From Firmicutes bacterium UBA5496 (GTDB lineage Bacteria; Bacillota; Proteinivoracia; UBA4975), in contig DIPE01000089.1 of the NCBI GenBank assembly GCA_002427015.1, positions 1 to 17,207 of the forward strand: a stretch of DNA of 17,207 nt, given 5' to 3'. A model generated the notes under the pieces. The model was not told where the DNA came from. It worked only from the letters and a program-made list of their open reading frames with translations, and did no database searches. The position numbers were made by a program, and so were the translations under genes. Every line of letters begins with the position of its first letter. Positions within the stretch are counted from its first letter, which is position 1. Shown one piece after another: positions 6,408 through 13,399 of this stretch.

Positions 6408-7591
6408 TGCGCTTTATCGTCAGCGCCTGTCTCTTGGGCTGCGCCTGTAAATACAACGGCGGCAGCAACAACAGTCCCGCTGTGAAGAAATTCCTGGCCG
6501 GAAAGGACTTCATTGCTGTCTGCCCCGAAGTTGAAGGAGGCCTGCCCACCCCCAGGGAGGCTTCGGAAATATCTGGCGGCAGCGGCGCTGCGGTCTTAAA
6601 AGGCTGTGCTTCTGTGCTGACTAAATCGGGGAAGGATACGAGCAGGTATTTTCTCCGGGGGGCGGAAATTGCAGTGCACAAGGCTCTGGATTTTGGCGCC
6701 CGGGCTGTAATTCTCAAGGAGCGCAGTCCCAGCTGCGGCGTCAGCGCCGTGTATGACGGCAGCTTCAGCGGGTCGGCGGTGCCCGGCCAAGGGGTGGCTG
6801 CTGCCGCTCTCGCCGCTGCCGGCTTGTTGCTTTTTACTGAAGAAGCCTTGCCTGAGGAGGGATTGGCCGTGGACTATCAGGGCGTGACCGATAAAATCGT
6901 TGCCTGGCTCAAAGAAAAGGTCAGCGCTGCCGGCGCCAAGGGCTGTGTCCTGGGACTCAGCGGCGGCATTGACTCTGCTGTTGTGGCCGCCTTGGCTCAA
7001 AGAGCCTACCCCCAAGACACCCTGGCGGTAATCTTGCCGGTGGGAAGCAGCCCCGAGGATGTAGAGGATGCCTGGCTGGTGGCCCGGCATTTGGGTTTAA
7101 GGACAGTGGAAATTAACCTGGACAAGGCCTTTCATAGCTTTATTGCCGCCCTGGAAACAAATAATCTGGCGGCGGACAACCTGGCGGTGGCTAATGTTAA
7201 GCCCCGCCTGCGCATGGCGGCTCTTTATTATCTGGCGGCCAGGAATAACTGCCTGGTGGTGGGCACCGGCAACAAGTCGGAAATAGTCACCGGTTTTTTC
7301 ACCAAGTATGGAGATGCCGGCGTGGATTTGGAGCCCATTGGCGACCTGGTCAAGACCCAGGTATGGGAATTGGCACGGCATTTGCATCTGCCGGATAAGA
7401 TTATTGCAAAGAGACCTGGAGCCGGCCTGTGGCCGGGGCAGACCGATGAAAATGAGCTGGGCTTTACCTACCGCCAGCTGGATGAATATATTTTGTCAGG
7501 AACCACTGATACTCAGGCGGTTGAAAAGATTGAACGGGCAATCCGCCGTTCCCGGCATAAACAGGAAATGCCCCCGGTATGCCGCCTGTAA
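6407..7591 (+). CDS. nadE: DUF523 (TudS-like) domain fused to ammonia-dependent NAD+ synthetase
   Basis: This is a single 394-aa frame with two domains. Residues 1-148 are DUF523: SACLLGCACKYNGG (6-19), CPEVEGGLPTPRE (39-51) and KERSPSCGVSAVYDG (104-118). The characterised DUF523 protein TudS is a [4Fe-4S] thiouracil desulphidase using three conserved cysteines; C8 or C14, C39 and C110 are the likely equivalents here. Residues about 150-394 are NadE, which amidates deamido-NAD+ with ATP and ammonia: PP-loop LGLSGGIDSAVVAAL (182-196), VKPRLRMAALYYLAARNN, VVGTGNKSEIVTGFFTKYGD, and LWPGQTDENELGFTY. No glutaminase domain is present, so free ammonia or a partner must supply nitrogen. The ATG overlaps the upstream stop by one base and a terminator ends the unit. 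Both domains look intact; the fusion is the unusual point. Confidence 0.92.
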   Translation: MRFIVSACLLGCACKYNGGSNNSPAVKKFLAGKDFIAVCPEVEGGLPTPREASEISGGSGAAVLKGCASVLTKSGKDTSRYFLRGAEIAVHKALDFGARAVILKERSPSCGVSAVYDGSFSGSAVPGQGVAAAALAAAGLLLFTEEALPEEGLAVDYQGVTDKIVAWLKEKVSAAGAKGCVLGLSGGIDSAVVAALAQRAYPQDTLAVILPVGSSPEDVEDAWLVARHLGLRTVEINLDKAFHSFIAALETNNLAADNLAVANVKPRLRMAALYYLAARNNCLVVGTGNKSEIVTGFFTKYGDAGVDLEPIGDLVKTQVWELARHLHLPDKIIAKRPGAGLWPGQTDENELGFTYRQLDEYILSGTTDTQAVEKIERAIRRSRHKQEMPPVCRL

Positions 7592-7691
7592 CATAATTGT
7601 GACAGAAATTTTATGTAATCTTAACCTATCTCCCCGGGTGTTTGGGTATAATAAAGATGACCAAAAGCTTTAAGTTAACCCCCTCTTAACT

Positions 7692-7716
7692 ATACGCGGC
7701 AACGCGTATTTTTTTT
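7692..7716 (+). terminator. Rho-independent terminator of the cofE-like / DUF523-nadE unit
   Basis: A 7-bp stem (7692-7698 with 7703-7709) closes a GCAA tetraloop and is followed by Ts through 7716. It lies 100 bases past the nadE stop. Confidence 0.85.
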
Positions 7717-7743
7717 GCGCAAAATCCTTGGAGTATGCTACTA
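7715..7743 (+). promoter_or_regulatory. Extended -10 promoter of yebC
   Basis: TGCTACTAT (7735-7743) is an extended -10 element, and TTGCGC (7715-7720) stands 17 bases before TACTAT. The -35 is weak (3 of 6), as is common with extended -10 promoters, and it overlaps the end of the preceding terminator. Confidence 0.45.
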
Positions 7744-7778
7744 TATAGATTGGAGCATAAGAAAAAGGAGAGATTACT

Positions 7779-8501
7779 ATGGCTGGCCATTCGAAATGGG
7801 CAAATATCAAGCATAAAAAAGCTCGCCAAGACGCAAGCCGGGGCAAGATTTTCACAAAAATCACCCGGGAAATAATAGTAGCTGTTCGCCATGGAGGCGA
7901 TGACCCGGATGGCAATATGCAGCTGCGTATGGCGCTGAATAAGGCCCGGGCCGCCAATATTCCCAATGACAATATCAATAGGGCTATTGCCAGGGCTGTT
8001 GGCAGCAGTGAAAGCGACAACCTGGAAGAGATCAATTACGAAGGTTATGGTCCGGGTGGAGTGGCTGTATTGCTGGACATCCTCACTGACAACCGCAATC
8101 GCACTGCCGGGGAAATCCGCTTCATCTTTTCCCGCAATGGCGGCAACCTGGGAGAGACTGGCTGTGTAGGCTGGATGTTTAAGCGCAAGGGCTTAATCCT
8201 CGTTGAAGAAGGAGCCGCCGATGAAGAAGAGCTGATGTTGGCTGCCCTGGAGGCAGGGGCAGAAGATGTCCGGGATGAAGGACAGGGCTGGGAAATAATC
8301 ACCGCCCCTGAAAACCTAGAACCGGTCAAAGACGCTTTGGAAGCCCAGGGGATTGCCTTGGCTGCCGCGGAAATAACCATGCTTCCTGACACTCTCAGCG
8401 AGGGACCGGCCCAGGTTATGGATCTAATTGATGCCCTTGAAGAACATGATGACGTGCAAAATGTGTATACCAATTGGGATATGCCTGAGGATCTAGAGTA
8501 A
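7779..8501 (+). CDS. yebC: YebC/PmpR family protein
   Basis: This 240-aa cytoplasmic protein belongs to the YebC/TACO1 family, long annotated as a transcriptional regulator and more recently linked to ribosome function. The N-terminal signature MAGHSKWANIKHKKARQD is complete, followed by GKIFTKITREI and LNKARAANIPNDNINRAI. The middle YEGYGPGGVAVLLDILTDN and the later GNLGETGCVGWMF segments match the family closely, and length is normal. ATG 7779 follows AAGGAG (7765-7770) by 8 bases. Its position just before bofC-ruvCAB is conserved in many Bacillota. No canonical terminator follows: the strong hairpin after the stop lacks a T-tract and overlaps the next gene's ribosome site. Confidence 0.97.
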   Translation: MAGHSKWANIKHKKARQDASRGKIFTKITREIIVAVRHGGDDPDGNMQLRMALNKARAANIPNDNINRAIARAVGSSESDNLEEINYEGYGPGGVAVLLDILTDNRNRTAGEIRFIFSRNGGNLGETGCVGWMFKRKGLILVEEGAADEEELMLAALEAGAEDVRDEGQGWEIITAPENLEPVKDALEAQGIALAAAEITMLPDTLSEGPAQVMDLIDALEEHDDVQNVYTNWDMPEDLE

Positions 8502-8512
8502 GCGCATAATAA

Positions 8513-8546
8513 TATCACCCCTGAGAAAAAATAATCAGGGGTGATA
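8513..8546 (+). promoter_or_regulatory. Perfect hairpin burying the ribosome site of the bofC-like gene
   Basis: A 12-bp perfect inverted repeat (8513-8524 with 8535-8546) has a 10-base A-rich loop. The 3' arm contains AGGGGTGA (8537-8544), the only plausible Shine-Dalgarno for the GTG at 8549. No T-tract follows on the plus strand, so it is not a standard terminator. In mRNA the stem would hide the ribosome site, while translation reaching the end of yebC (stop at 8499-8501) could approach it. Confidence 0.7.
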
Positions 8547-8548
8547 CT

Positions 8549-9070
8549 GTGCAGGGGATAAGGTTCCTGAAATTAATGCTTGTCGGAGCTGTTACCTTGG
8601 CTTTGCTTGTTGCCGGCGGCAACTGGCTGGTCACTTCTGTCAGGGGAAAGGGCGATCCCGCAGGGGATATTATCGGCGAAGGCACTGAGATCTTGGTAGA
8701 GCGCTGGTGCCTGGTCTGCGGTGACTACCGGCCTGTGGACAGCGGCTGCTCCTGGCAGGGCAAAAATAGGGAGCAGCTGGAGAATCTGCTGGCCCAGGAA
8801 TTGCCCGGCGCCAGGATTCTCGCATTTTCTGAGGAGCAGGTGGTGGTCCACTTGCCTCCGGGCTACTGTGAGACATGCATGGCTTTCTTGCCCCAGCAGG
8901 GCTATATCAGCCTGACAGATGACAATCAATTGGCGGTTTTTTCCCTGGACGGGACGCTATTTAAGACTTATGGCGAAGCGCCGGGGGCATGGCTAAGTGA
9001 GCTGACAGAGGGGATTCCCTTTTCCTGTCCCCAGGATTGCCTGGATTGGATAGTTAATTTAACCAGTTAA
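8549..9070 (+). CDS. bofC: BofC-like protein (sporulation checkpoint), cysteine-rich
   Basis: BofC in Bacillus is a forespore-secreted inhibitor of the SpoIVB protease and so delays sigma-K activation. This 173-aa protein has a hydrophobic N-terminal segment (about 8-29) that is a signal peptide or anchor. Its C-terminal half fits the BofC_C pattern: LENLLAQELPGARILAFSEE (78-97), then CMAFLPQQGYISLTDDNQLA (110-129) and LTEGIPFSCPQDCLDWI. Position supports it: Bacillus bofC also lies upstream of ruvAB-queA-tgt. Seven cysteines (54, 57, 67, 107, 110, 160, 164), including two CxxC pairs, are more than I expect for BofC and suggest disulphides or metal binding. The GTG start has its ribosome site 7 bases upstream inside a hairpin. 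Similarity is moderate and the checkpoint role is inferred. Confidence 0.65.
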   Translation: MQGIRFLKLMLVGAVTLALLVAGGNWLVTSVRGKGDPAGDIIGEGTEILVERWCLVCGDYRPVDSGCSWQGKNREQLENLLAQELPGARILAFSEEQVVVHLPPGYCETCMAFLPQQGYISLTDDNQLAVFSLDGTLFKTYGEAPGAWLSELTEGIPFSCPQDCLDWIVNLTS

Positions 9071-9091
9071 CCCGCCTGCCGGGTTTTTTTT
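9069..9091 (+). terminator. Rho-independent terminator after the bofC-like gene
   Basis: A 6-bp stem (9069-9074 with 9080-9085) overlaps the stop codon, has a 5-base loop and runs into Ts through 9091. Confidence 0.8.
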
Positions 9092-9151
9092 CTGTTTTGG
9101 GAAGGTCTGGAGGGACCGGATGTAGAACATATGTTGGCAGGAGGAATAATT

Positions 9152-9643
9152 ATGAGGATACTGGGAATCGACCCTGGGTTGGCGATTATTGGCTATGCTA
9201 TAATTGACAAAGAGGGCAACACACTGCTGCCCCGGGATTACGGCTGCATTCGCACTCCCGCCGGCTTGCCCATAGCAGAAAGGTTGCTGACAATATATAG
9301 TGATACCGGTTCATTGGTAGAAAAGTGGCAGCCGGATTTCATGGCTGTAGAACAGTTGTTTTTTAACCGCAATGTGACCAATGCTTTTTATGTGGGACAA
9401 GCCAGAGGTGTTTGTCTGCTTGCTGCTGCCCAAGCCCAGTGCCAGGTGGCAGAATATACTCCCCTGCAGGTTAAACAGGCGGTTGTAGGCAATGGCAGGG
9501 CAGCGAAACAGCAAGTTGCCGCCATGGTTAAAGCCTTGCTCAATTTAAAAGAAATTCCCAGGCCAGATGATGTCACCGATGCCCTGGCGGTGGCGATTTG
9601 CCATTGCAACAGGCCGGCGGCTCTGGCTATCAGACGGGGGTGA
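9152..9643 (+). CDS. ruvC: Holliday junction endonuclease RuvC
   Basis: RuvC resolves Holliday junctions by symmetrical cuts, acting with RuvAB. ATG 9152 is chosen because AGGAGG (9139-9144) is 7 bases upstream and MRILGIDPGL is the usual N-terminus; the ATG at 9131 lies upstream of that ribosome site. The protein is 163 aa, normal for the family. Acidic residues are in place: D7 (GIDPG), E67 (MAVEQLFF), and D140 and D143 (PDDVTDALA). LFFNRNVTNAFYVGQARGV is typical. The stop overlaps the GTG of ruvA (GTGA), so the two are translationally coupled. No clear promoter was seen in the 60 bases after the preceding terminator. Confidence 0.97.
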   Translation: MRILGIDPGLAIIGYAIIDKEGNTLLPRDYGCIRTPAGLPIAERLLTIYSDTGSLVEKWQPDFMAVEQLFFNRNVTNAFYVGQARGVCLLAAAQAQCQVAEYTPLQVKQAVVGNGRAAKQQVAAMVKALLNLKEIPRPDDVTDALAVAICHCNRPAALAIRRG

Positions 9644-10221
9644 GGACAATTTTTGCCTTTGTGGAAGGTCAACCGGTGAGCGCAGCCCCAGATTATCTCG
9701 TTGTGGAGGTAGGCGGGCTGGGGTTCAGAATCTTTGTTCCCCCTTCTAAAATTGAGGAACTGGCAGCCATGCCCTTGGTAAAGCTGCATATACATATGGC
9801 TGTTCGGGAAGACAGCATCACTCTTTATGGCTTTGCCAGCGAAGGAGAACTGACGGCCTTCCGTCAGCTTATTTCTGTATCCGGAATTGGCCCCAAGCTG
9901 GGCCTGGCCGTGCTGTCTGCTTGGGAGGTGGAGCAACTGGCCCAAATTCTCGCCAGCGGCGATCTGAAAGCCCTGACCACTGTCAGCGGCATTGGCACCA
10001 AGACAGCCCAGCGCATTTGTCTGGAGTTAAAAGATAAGCTCAAGCCAGCCAGTCCCGATGATTCTGTGGGACTGCTGACCAGTGCCGAGGCTGCCCTTCT
10101 TGGTCTGGGCTTTCGCGCTAATGAAGTGCGGCCGGTATTGCGGGGGCTGGCCCGGGAATGCGGTAGCGTCGAAGAGTTGGTGCGCCGGGCCCTTGCCCGG
10201 CTGGCCGGAGGTGAAAGATAG
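9640..10221 (+). CDS. ruvA: Holliday junction branch-migration subunit RuvA
   Basis: RuvA binds four-way junctions as a tetramer and loads the RuvB motor. The start is GTG 9640, overlapping the ruvC stop, which gives the expected short N-terminal strand RTIFAFVEGQPV. At 193 aa the length is normal. Domain I (about 1-62) is followed by two helix-hairpin-helix motifs, SVSGIGPKLGLAVLS (72-86) and TVSGIGTKTAQRICLELKDK (107-126). A C-terminal RuvB-binding domain follows (about 145-193, SAEAALLGLGFRANEV). The ribosome site is weak (a G-run just before GTG), which fits coupling to ruvC. Its TAG stop overlaps the GTG of ruvB by one base. Confidence 0.97.
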   Translation: MRTIFAFVEGQPVSAAPDYLVVEVGGLGFRIFVPPSKIEELAAMPLVKLHIHMAVREDSITLYGFASEGELTAFRQLISVSGIGPKLGLAVLSAWEVEQLAQILASGDLKALTTVSGIGTKTAQRICLELKDKLKPASPDDSVGLLTSAEAALLGLGFRANEVRPVLRGLARECGSVEELVRRALARLAGGER

Positions 10222-11240
10222 TGGAAAGCGACAGAATAATTTCTGCCCACAGCGCCGAAGCCGATGCCGGTGAAGTGGGTTTGCGCCCTTTGCGGCTTCA
10301 AGATTATATTGGCCAGGAGTCGATTAAGGCTAATTTAGATGTGTTTATTCAGGCTGCCCGCCAGCGGGGGGAGCCCTTGGATCATGTGCTTTTATCTGGC
10401 CCCCCGGGTCTGGGCAAGACCACCCTTGCAGTTATTATTGCCAAGGAGATGGGAAGCAACATCCATATTACTTCCGGACCGGCAATTGAACGGCCTGGAG
10501 ATTTGGCTGGCATTCTTACTAATTTGCAGCCTGGGGATGTGCTCTTTATTGATGAGATTCACCGCTTAAGCCGGGCAGTGGAGGAAGTTCTCTATCCCGG
10601 CATGGAGGACTACTGCCTGGATATTGTCCTGGACAAGGGCCCTGCGGCCCGATCTATTCGCTTGCAGATCAGTCCTTTTACTCTGGTGGGGGCCACTACC
10701 CGGGCCGGGGCTGTAAGCGCTCCCCTTCGGGACAGGTTCGGCGTCATTAACCGCTTGGAGTTTTATTCTCCCCAGCAATTGCAGCTTATTGTCACCCGTT
10801 CGGCTGGCATACTGGGCATCGAGATCGACCCCTTGGGTTCTGAGGAAATTGCCCGCCGTTCCCGGGGCACCCCGAGAATTGCCAATCGCCTGCTCCGGAG
10901 AATCCGGGATTTCGCCCAGGTTGAGGGCCAGGGTGTCATTGATTTGGCTATTGCCCAAGCTGCCCTTAAGCGTCTGGAAATAGACGCCATTGGCCTTGAT
11001 AGTTCTGACAGGCGTCTGCTGCTGACCATGATTGAGAAATTTGACGGCGGGCCTGTGGGAGTGGAGACACTGGCGGCGGCTATCAGTGAAGAAACTGCAA
11101 CTATTGAGGATGTGTATGAGCCCTATCTCCTGCAGCTGGGCTTTATTAACCGAACCCCCCGGGGAAGGGTTGTGACTGCTGCCGCCTATCAGCATTTAGG
11201 AGTGTCCTCCGGTCAGGCGAAACTATGGGAAGATTTTTAA
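10221..11240 (+). CDS. ruvB: Holliday junction branch-migration ATPase RuvB
   Basis: RuvB is the AAA+ hexameric motor that pulls DNA through the RuvA-bound junction. The GTG start overlaps the ruvA stop, and GGAGGTG (10207-10213) precedes it. At 339 aa it is full length. Visible elements: LRPLRLQDYIGQ (21-32), Walker A GPPGLGKTT (60-68), Walker B LFIDEIHRL (108-116), sensor 1 GATTRAG (157-163), arginine-finger segment APLRDRFG (167-174), and sensor 2 region RGTPRIANRLLRR. The winged-helix end has PRGRVVTAAAYQHLG. No terminator hairpin follows; a T-rich stretch leads directly into the sigma-I-type promoter. Confidence 0.98.
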   Translation: MESDRIISAHSAEADAGEVGLRPLRLQDYIGQESIKANLDVFIQAARQRGEPLDHVLLSGPPGLGKTTLAVIIAKEMGSNIHITSGPAIERPGDLAGILTNLQPGDVLFIDEIHRLSRAVEEVLYPGMEDYCLDIVLDKGPAARSIRLQISPFTLVGATTRAGAVSAPLRDRFGVINRLEFYSPQQLQLIVTRSAGILGIEIDPLGSEEIARRSRGTPRIANRLLRRIRDFAQVEGQGVIDLAIAQAALKRLEIDAIGLDSSDRRLLLTMIEKFDGGPVGVETLAAAISEETATIEDVYEPYLLQLGFINRTPRGRVVTAAAYQHLGVSSGQAKLWEDF

Positions 11241-11250
11241 CTATTTTTTC

Positions 11251-11279
11251 ACCCCCTTCTTATTCGGAGTATATACGAA
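11251..11279 (+). promoter_or_regulatory. Sigma-I-type promoter upstream of sigI
   Basis: ACCCCC (11251-11256), followed by TT, and CGAA (11276-11279) match the published -35 (ACCCCC) and -10 (CGAA) elements of Bacillus SigI promoters and the related CCCYYTT/CGWA form in Clostridium thermocellum. They lie 21 bases before the sigI start codon, with AAGGAGG in between. This suggests that SigI drives its own operon. No sigma-A promoter was evident. Confidence 0.7.
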
Positions 11280-11300
11280 TAATTAAGGAGGAATGGCAGT

Positions 11301-12011
11301 ATGACAGAAAAAACTGAACAACTTGCCATCCTTCGGGCTATACGTGCCGGTGATGAGGATGCGCGCCAGGATTTGCTTGCTCAATATGCCCCCCTGGTTG
11401 TTAAGGTCGCCTCGGGAATTACCGGCAGGTATATCGAAGTCGGCCGGGACGAAGAAGTGAGCATTGGCCTTTTGGCGTTAAACGAAGCTATAGACAAATA
11501 CGATCCTTCTCGGGGCGCCAGTTTTTTCAGTTTTGCTCACCTGGTAATCAGCAATCGGCTTAAAGACTACCTGCGCGCACAGAAAACCCGGGAATTGCCA
11601 GCCAGCGCCCTTGCTGAGCAGGCGTCGGCCTTGGATTATCATAAGGCTTGGCAGCAGTACCGGGAGGCCAACAACCGGGAAAACCGAAGGAGCGAAGTCA
11701 TTCAATATATTCAGGATCTGGCGAAGTATAAACTGGACCTGCGCCAGCTAGCTGCAGCAACTCCTAAGCATCACCAGGCAAGACAGCGGGCCTTGGAGGC
11801 AGCTCGGTTGCTTGCGGCCTCAGCAGATTTGGCTCGGCACGTAAAAACTAAAAAAGAACTGCCCCTCAAGGCAATGGAAGGCAAACTCAATGTCAGCCGC
11901 AAGACCCTGGAGAGGCAGCGCAAATACATAATTGCCTTATTCATAATTCTTACCGGCGACTACAGTTACCTGTCAGAATACTTGCCAGGGGAGGAAAGCC
12001 GAAGTGACTAA
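11301..12011 (+). CDS. sigI: RNA polymerase sigma factor SigI
   Basis: SigI is an alternative sigma factor for heat, cell-wall or, in cellulolytic clostridia, polysaccharide responses. ATG 11301 follows AAGGAGG (11285-11291) by 9 bases. The 236-aa protein has a sigma region 2 (about 15-93: DEDARQDLLAQYAPLVVKVA, EEVSIGLLALNEAIDKYDPS, GASFFSFAHLVISNRLKDYL). Its SigI-specific C-terminal domain ends in KKELPLKAMEGKLNVSRKTL (184-203), then ERQRKYIIALFIILTGDYSY. It lacks a standard region 4, as expected for this family. Its last 8 bases overlap the rsgI start, the usual arrangement with a cognate anti-sigma factor. The promoter ahead of it suggests autoregulation. Confidence 0.95.
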   Translation: MTEKTEQLAILRAIRAGDEDARQDLLAQYAPLVVKVASGITGRYIEVGRDEEVSIGLLALNEAIDKYDPSRGASFFSFAHLVISNRLKDYLRAQKTRELPASALAEQASALDYHKAWQQYREANNRENRRSEVIQYIQDLAKYKLDLRQLAAATPKHHQARQRALEAARLLAASADLARHVKTKKELPLKAMEGKLNVSRKTLERQRKYIIALFIILTGDYSYLSEYLPGEESRSD

Positions 12012-13320
12012 AAAAGCAGTAATTCTCGAACTGGACAGCAGTTATGTCACTCTCTTTTCCGAAGAGGGGGAATTTATTCGCCTGCCCGCACGCCGTTTGC
12101 CTCAGGCCCGGTATATAGGGCAAAGCGTCAGCCTGAATCAAATCAAACCCTCCTGCAAGCTGGGCTGGGCGCCGCTGCTGGCTGCCTGCATCTTTTTGCT
12201 CTTTGTAGCAATACCGATGTTTATTCCTTCTCCGGCCATGGCCTGGGTCAGCCTTGACAACTCTTCCAGTCTGGAACTGCTGGTGGATAACAGATTCAAG
12301 ATTAAAGAAATCAGGCCTCTGAATACTGGCGCCAGCAACTTTCTTGAAGATTGCAAGGAAGAGTCTTTGACCTTCCCCGCCTTGGTTGAAGAATTTATCA
12401 ACTGGTCTGTTCAAAATGGGGACCGCTCTTTGCTGATTACAGCTACAGGGGATATCCAGATTGTAAAAACTTGTTTAAGCGAATATGACAATCATGATAT
12501 CCAAGTTGTCGCCCTGGAAGTCAATCCCCAGGTCAGGGATGAAGCCGAGAAAATGGGGCTTAGCGCCGGCAGGGCCTTATTTATGGCTGAGGCCAGCTGT
12601 CGGGGAGACATTTCCCCGGAAAAGATCAAAGAGGGTAATCCCATCGATACTCTTGACTCGGCCGGAATAAATCTCGAGGCCTTTGTCGAGAGCCTGGATC
12701 CTGAGAGTCAAGCCGAGAAGATTAAGGACCTGCCTCCGCCCGCTCCGGAAGACCCAGAAGATGGTTTGGAAGGCAATCTGCCGGAAGGCGAACCCTCTGA
12801 GTCAGGGGAAGGTGAGTCCATAGAGCCCTCCGATGAGGATCAAGGAGAGGAGCACCAGGGGAGGATTTTGCCCCGGGGTCTTGCCAAAAAAGATAAGAAT
12901 CATCCTGGTGTGCTATCAATCAGCCGCTCAGGCTCTTGGGGCAAGAAGAACAATGTCCCCAAGGGGCAGCAGGATAAGGCCGGCCAGGATGAAAATGAAC
13001 CACCTCAGCAAAATGAGTCCGAACAGCCTGTGCCCGACAGCAGCCAAGACCACAAGAATAGTAAAGATAAAGACAACCCGGGCAAGGGCAATGAGAAACC
13101 AGGGAATCAGGATAAAAACGAAGAAACTGAGAACCTGGGCAAGGATAAACCTGATAATCCGGGCCAGAACAAAGAAAAAACAGGCGGCAATGAAGGCCAA
13201 GGCCAGGAAAAATCCAAGGGCAATTCTGACCCAGCCCAGAAGGATAATAAAGGCGAGCAAAAGGGCCAAGGTCATGACAATCAGGACAAGAAAAATAACG
13301 GCAAGAACGGCAAACCATAA
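12004..13320 (+). CDS. rsgI: RsgI-type anti-sigma factor with long disordered extracellular tail
   Basis: RsgI holds SigI inactive at the membrane and releases it after regulated proteolysis. GTG 12004 overlaps sigI by 8 bases, with AGGGGAGG just upstream. The 438-aa protein has an N-terminal RsgI_N domain (about 1-50: AVILELDSSYVTLFSEEGEF), one membrane helix (about 55-75), and a juxtamembrane extracellular domain (about 78-200). The tail of about 235 residues is low-complexity, rich in D, E, K, N, G, Q and P, with no aromatic core, and so predicted disordered. In Bacillus RsgI a disordered extracellular tail is needed for wall sensing. The segment that normally reads DxNPSxEL, where Asn-Pro self-cleavage occurs, is DNSSSLEL (85-92) here. 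No carbohydrate-binding domain is present. Confidence 0.9.
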   Translation: MTKKAVILELDSSYVTLFSEEGEFIRLPARRLPQARYIGQSVSLNQIKPSCKLGWAPLLAACIFLLFVAIPMFIPSPAMAWVSLDNSSSLELLVDNRFKIKEIRPLNTGASNFLEDCKEESLTFPALVEEFINWSVQNGDRSLLITATGDIQIVKTCLSEYDNHDIQVVALEVNPQVRDEAEKMGLSAGRALFMAEASCRGDISPEKIKEGNPIDTLDSAGINLEAFVESLDPESQAEKIKDLPPPAPEDPEDGLEGNLPEGEPSESGEGESIEPSDEDQGEEHQGRILPRGLAKKDKNHPGVLSISRSGSWGKKNNVPKGQQDKAGQDENEPPQQNESEQPVPDSSQDHKNSKDKDNPGKGNEKPGNQDKNEETENLGKDKPDNPGQNKEKTGGNEGQGQEKSKGNSDPAQKDNKGEQKGQGHDNQDKKNNGKNGKP

Positions 13321-13327
13321 ACCGCTA

Positions 13328-13357
13328 GACCCCGCCAGCAGGGCGGGGTCCTCTTTT
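13328..13357 (+). terminator. Rho-independent terminator of sigI-rsgI
   Basis: A perfect 9-bp GC-rich stem (13328-13336 with 13342-13350) with a 5-base loop begins 8 bases after the rsgI stop. The T-tract is imperfect (CTCTTTT). Confidence 0.75.
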
Positions 13358-13369
13358 CCCCAATCCTGT

Positions 13370-13399
13370 TTGACTGCAAGCTCCCCAGGCAGGTATACT
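13370..13399 (+). promoter_or_regulatory. Sigma-A promoter of queA-tgt
   Basis: TTGACT (13370-13375) and TATACT (13394-13399) are 18 bases apart, each matching 5 of 6 consensus positions, about 55 bases before the queA start. It gives queA-tgt-yajC transcription independent of the upstream sigI unit. Confidence 0.75.

Noticed and set aside
7647..7689. A perfect TATAAT (7647-7652) followed by a 10-codon ORF starting at ATG 7657, possibly a leader peptide before the terminator at 7692
   Set aside because: No -35 box at a proper distance, the ATG falls within a few bases of the -10 box, and there is no ribosome site. It may be a minor promoter, but I cannot support a peptide.
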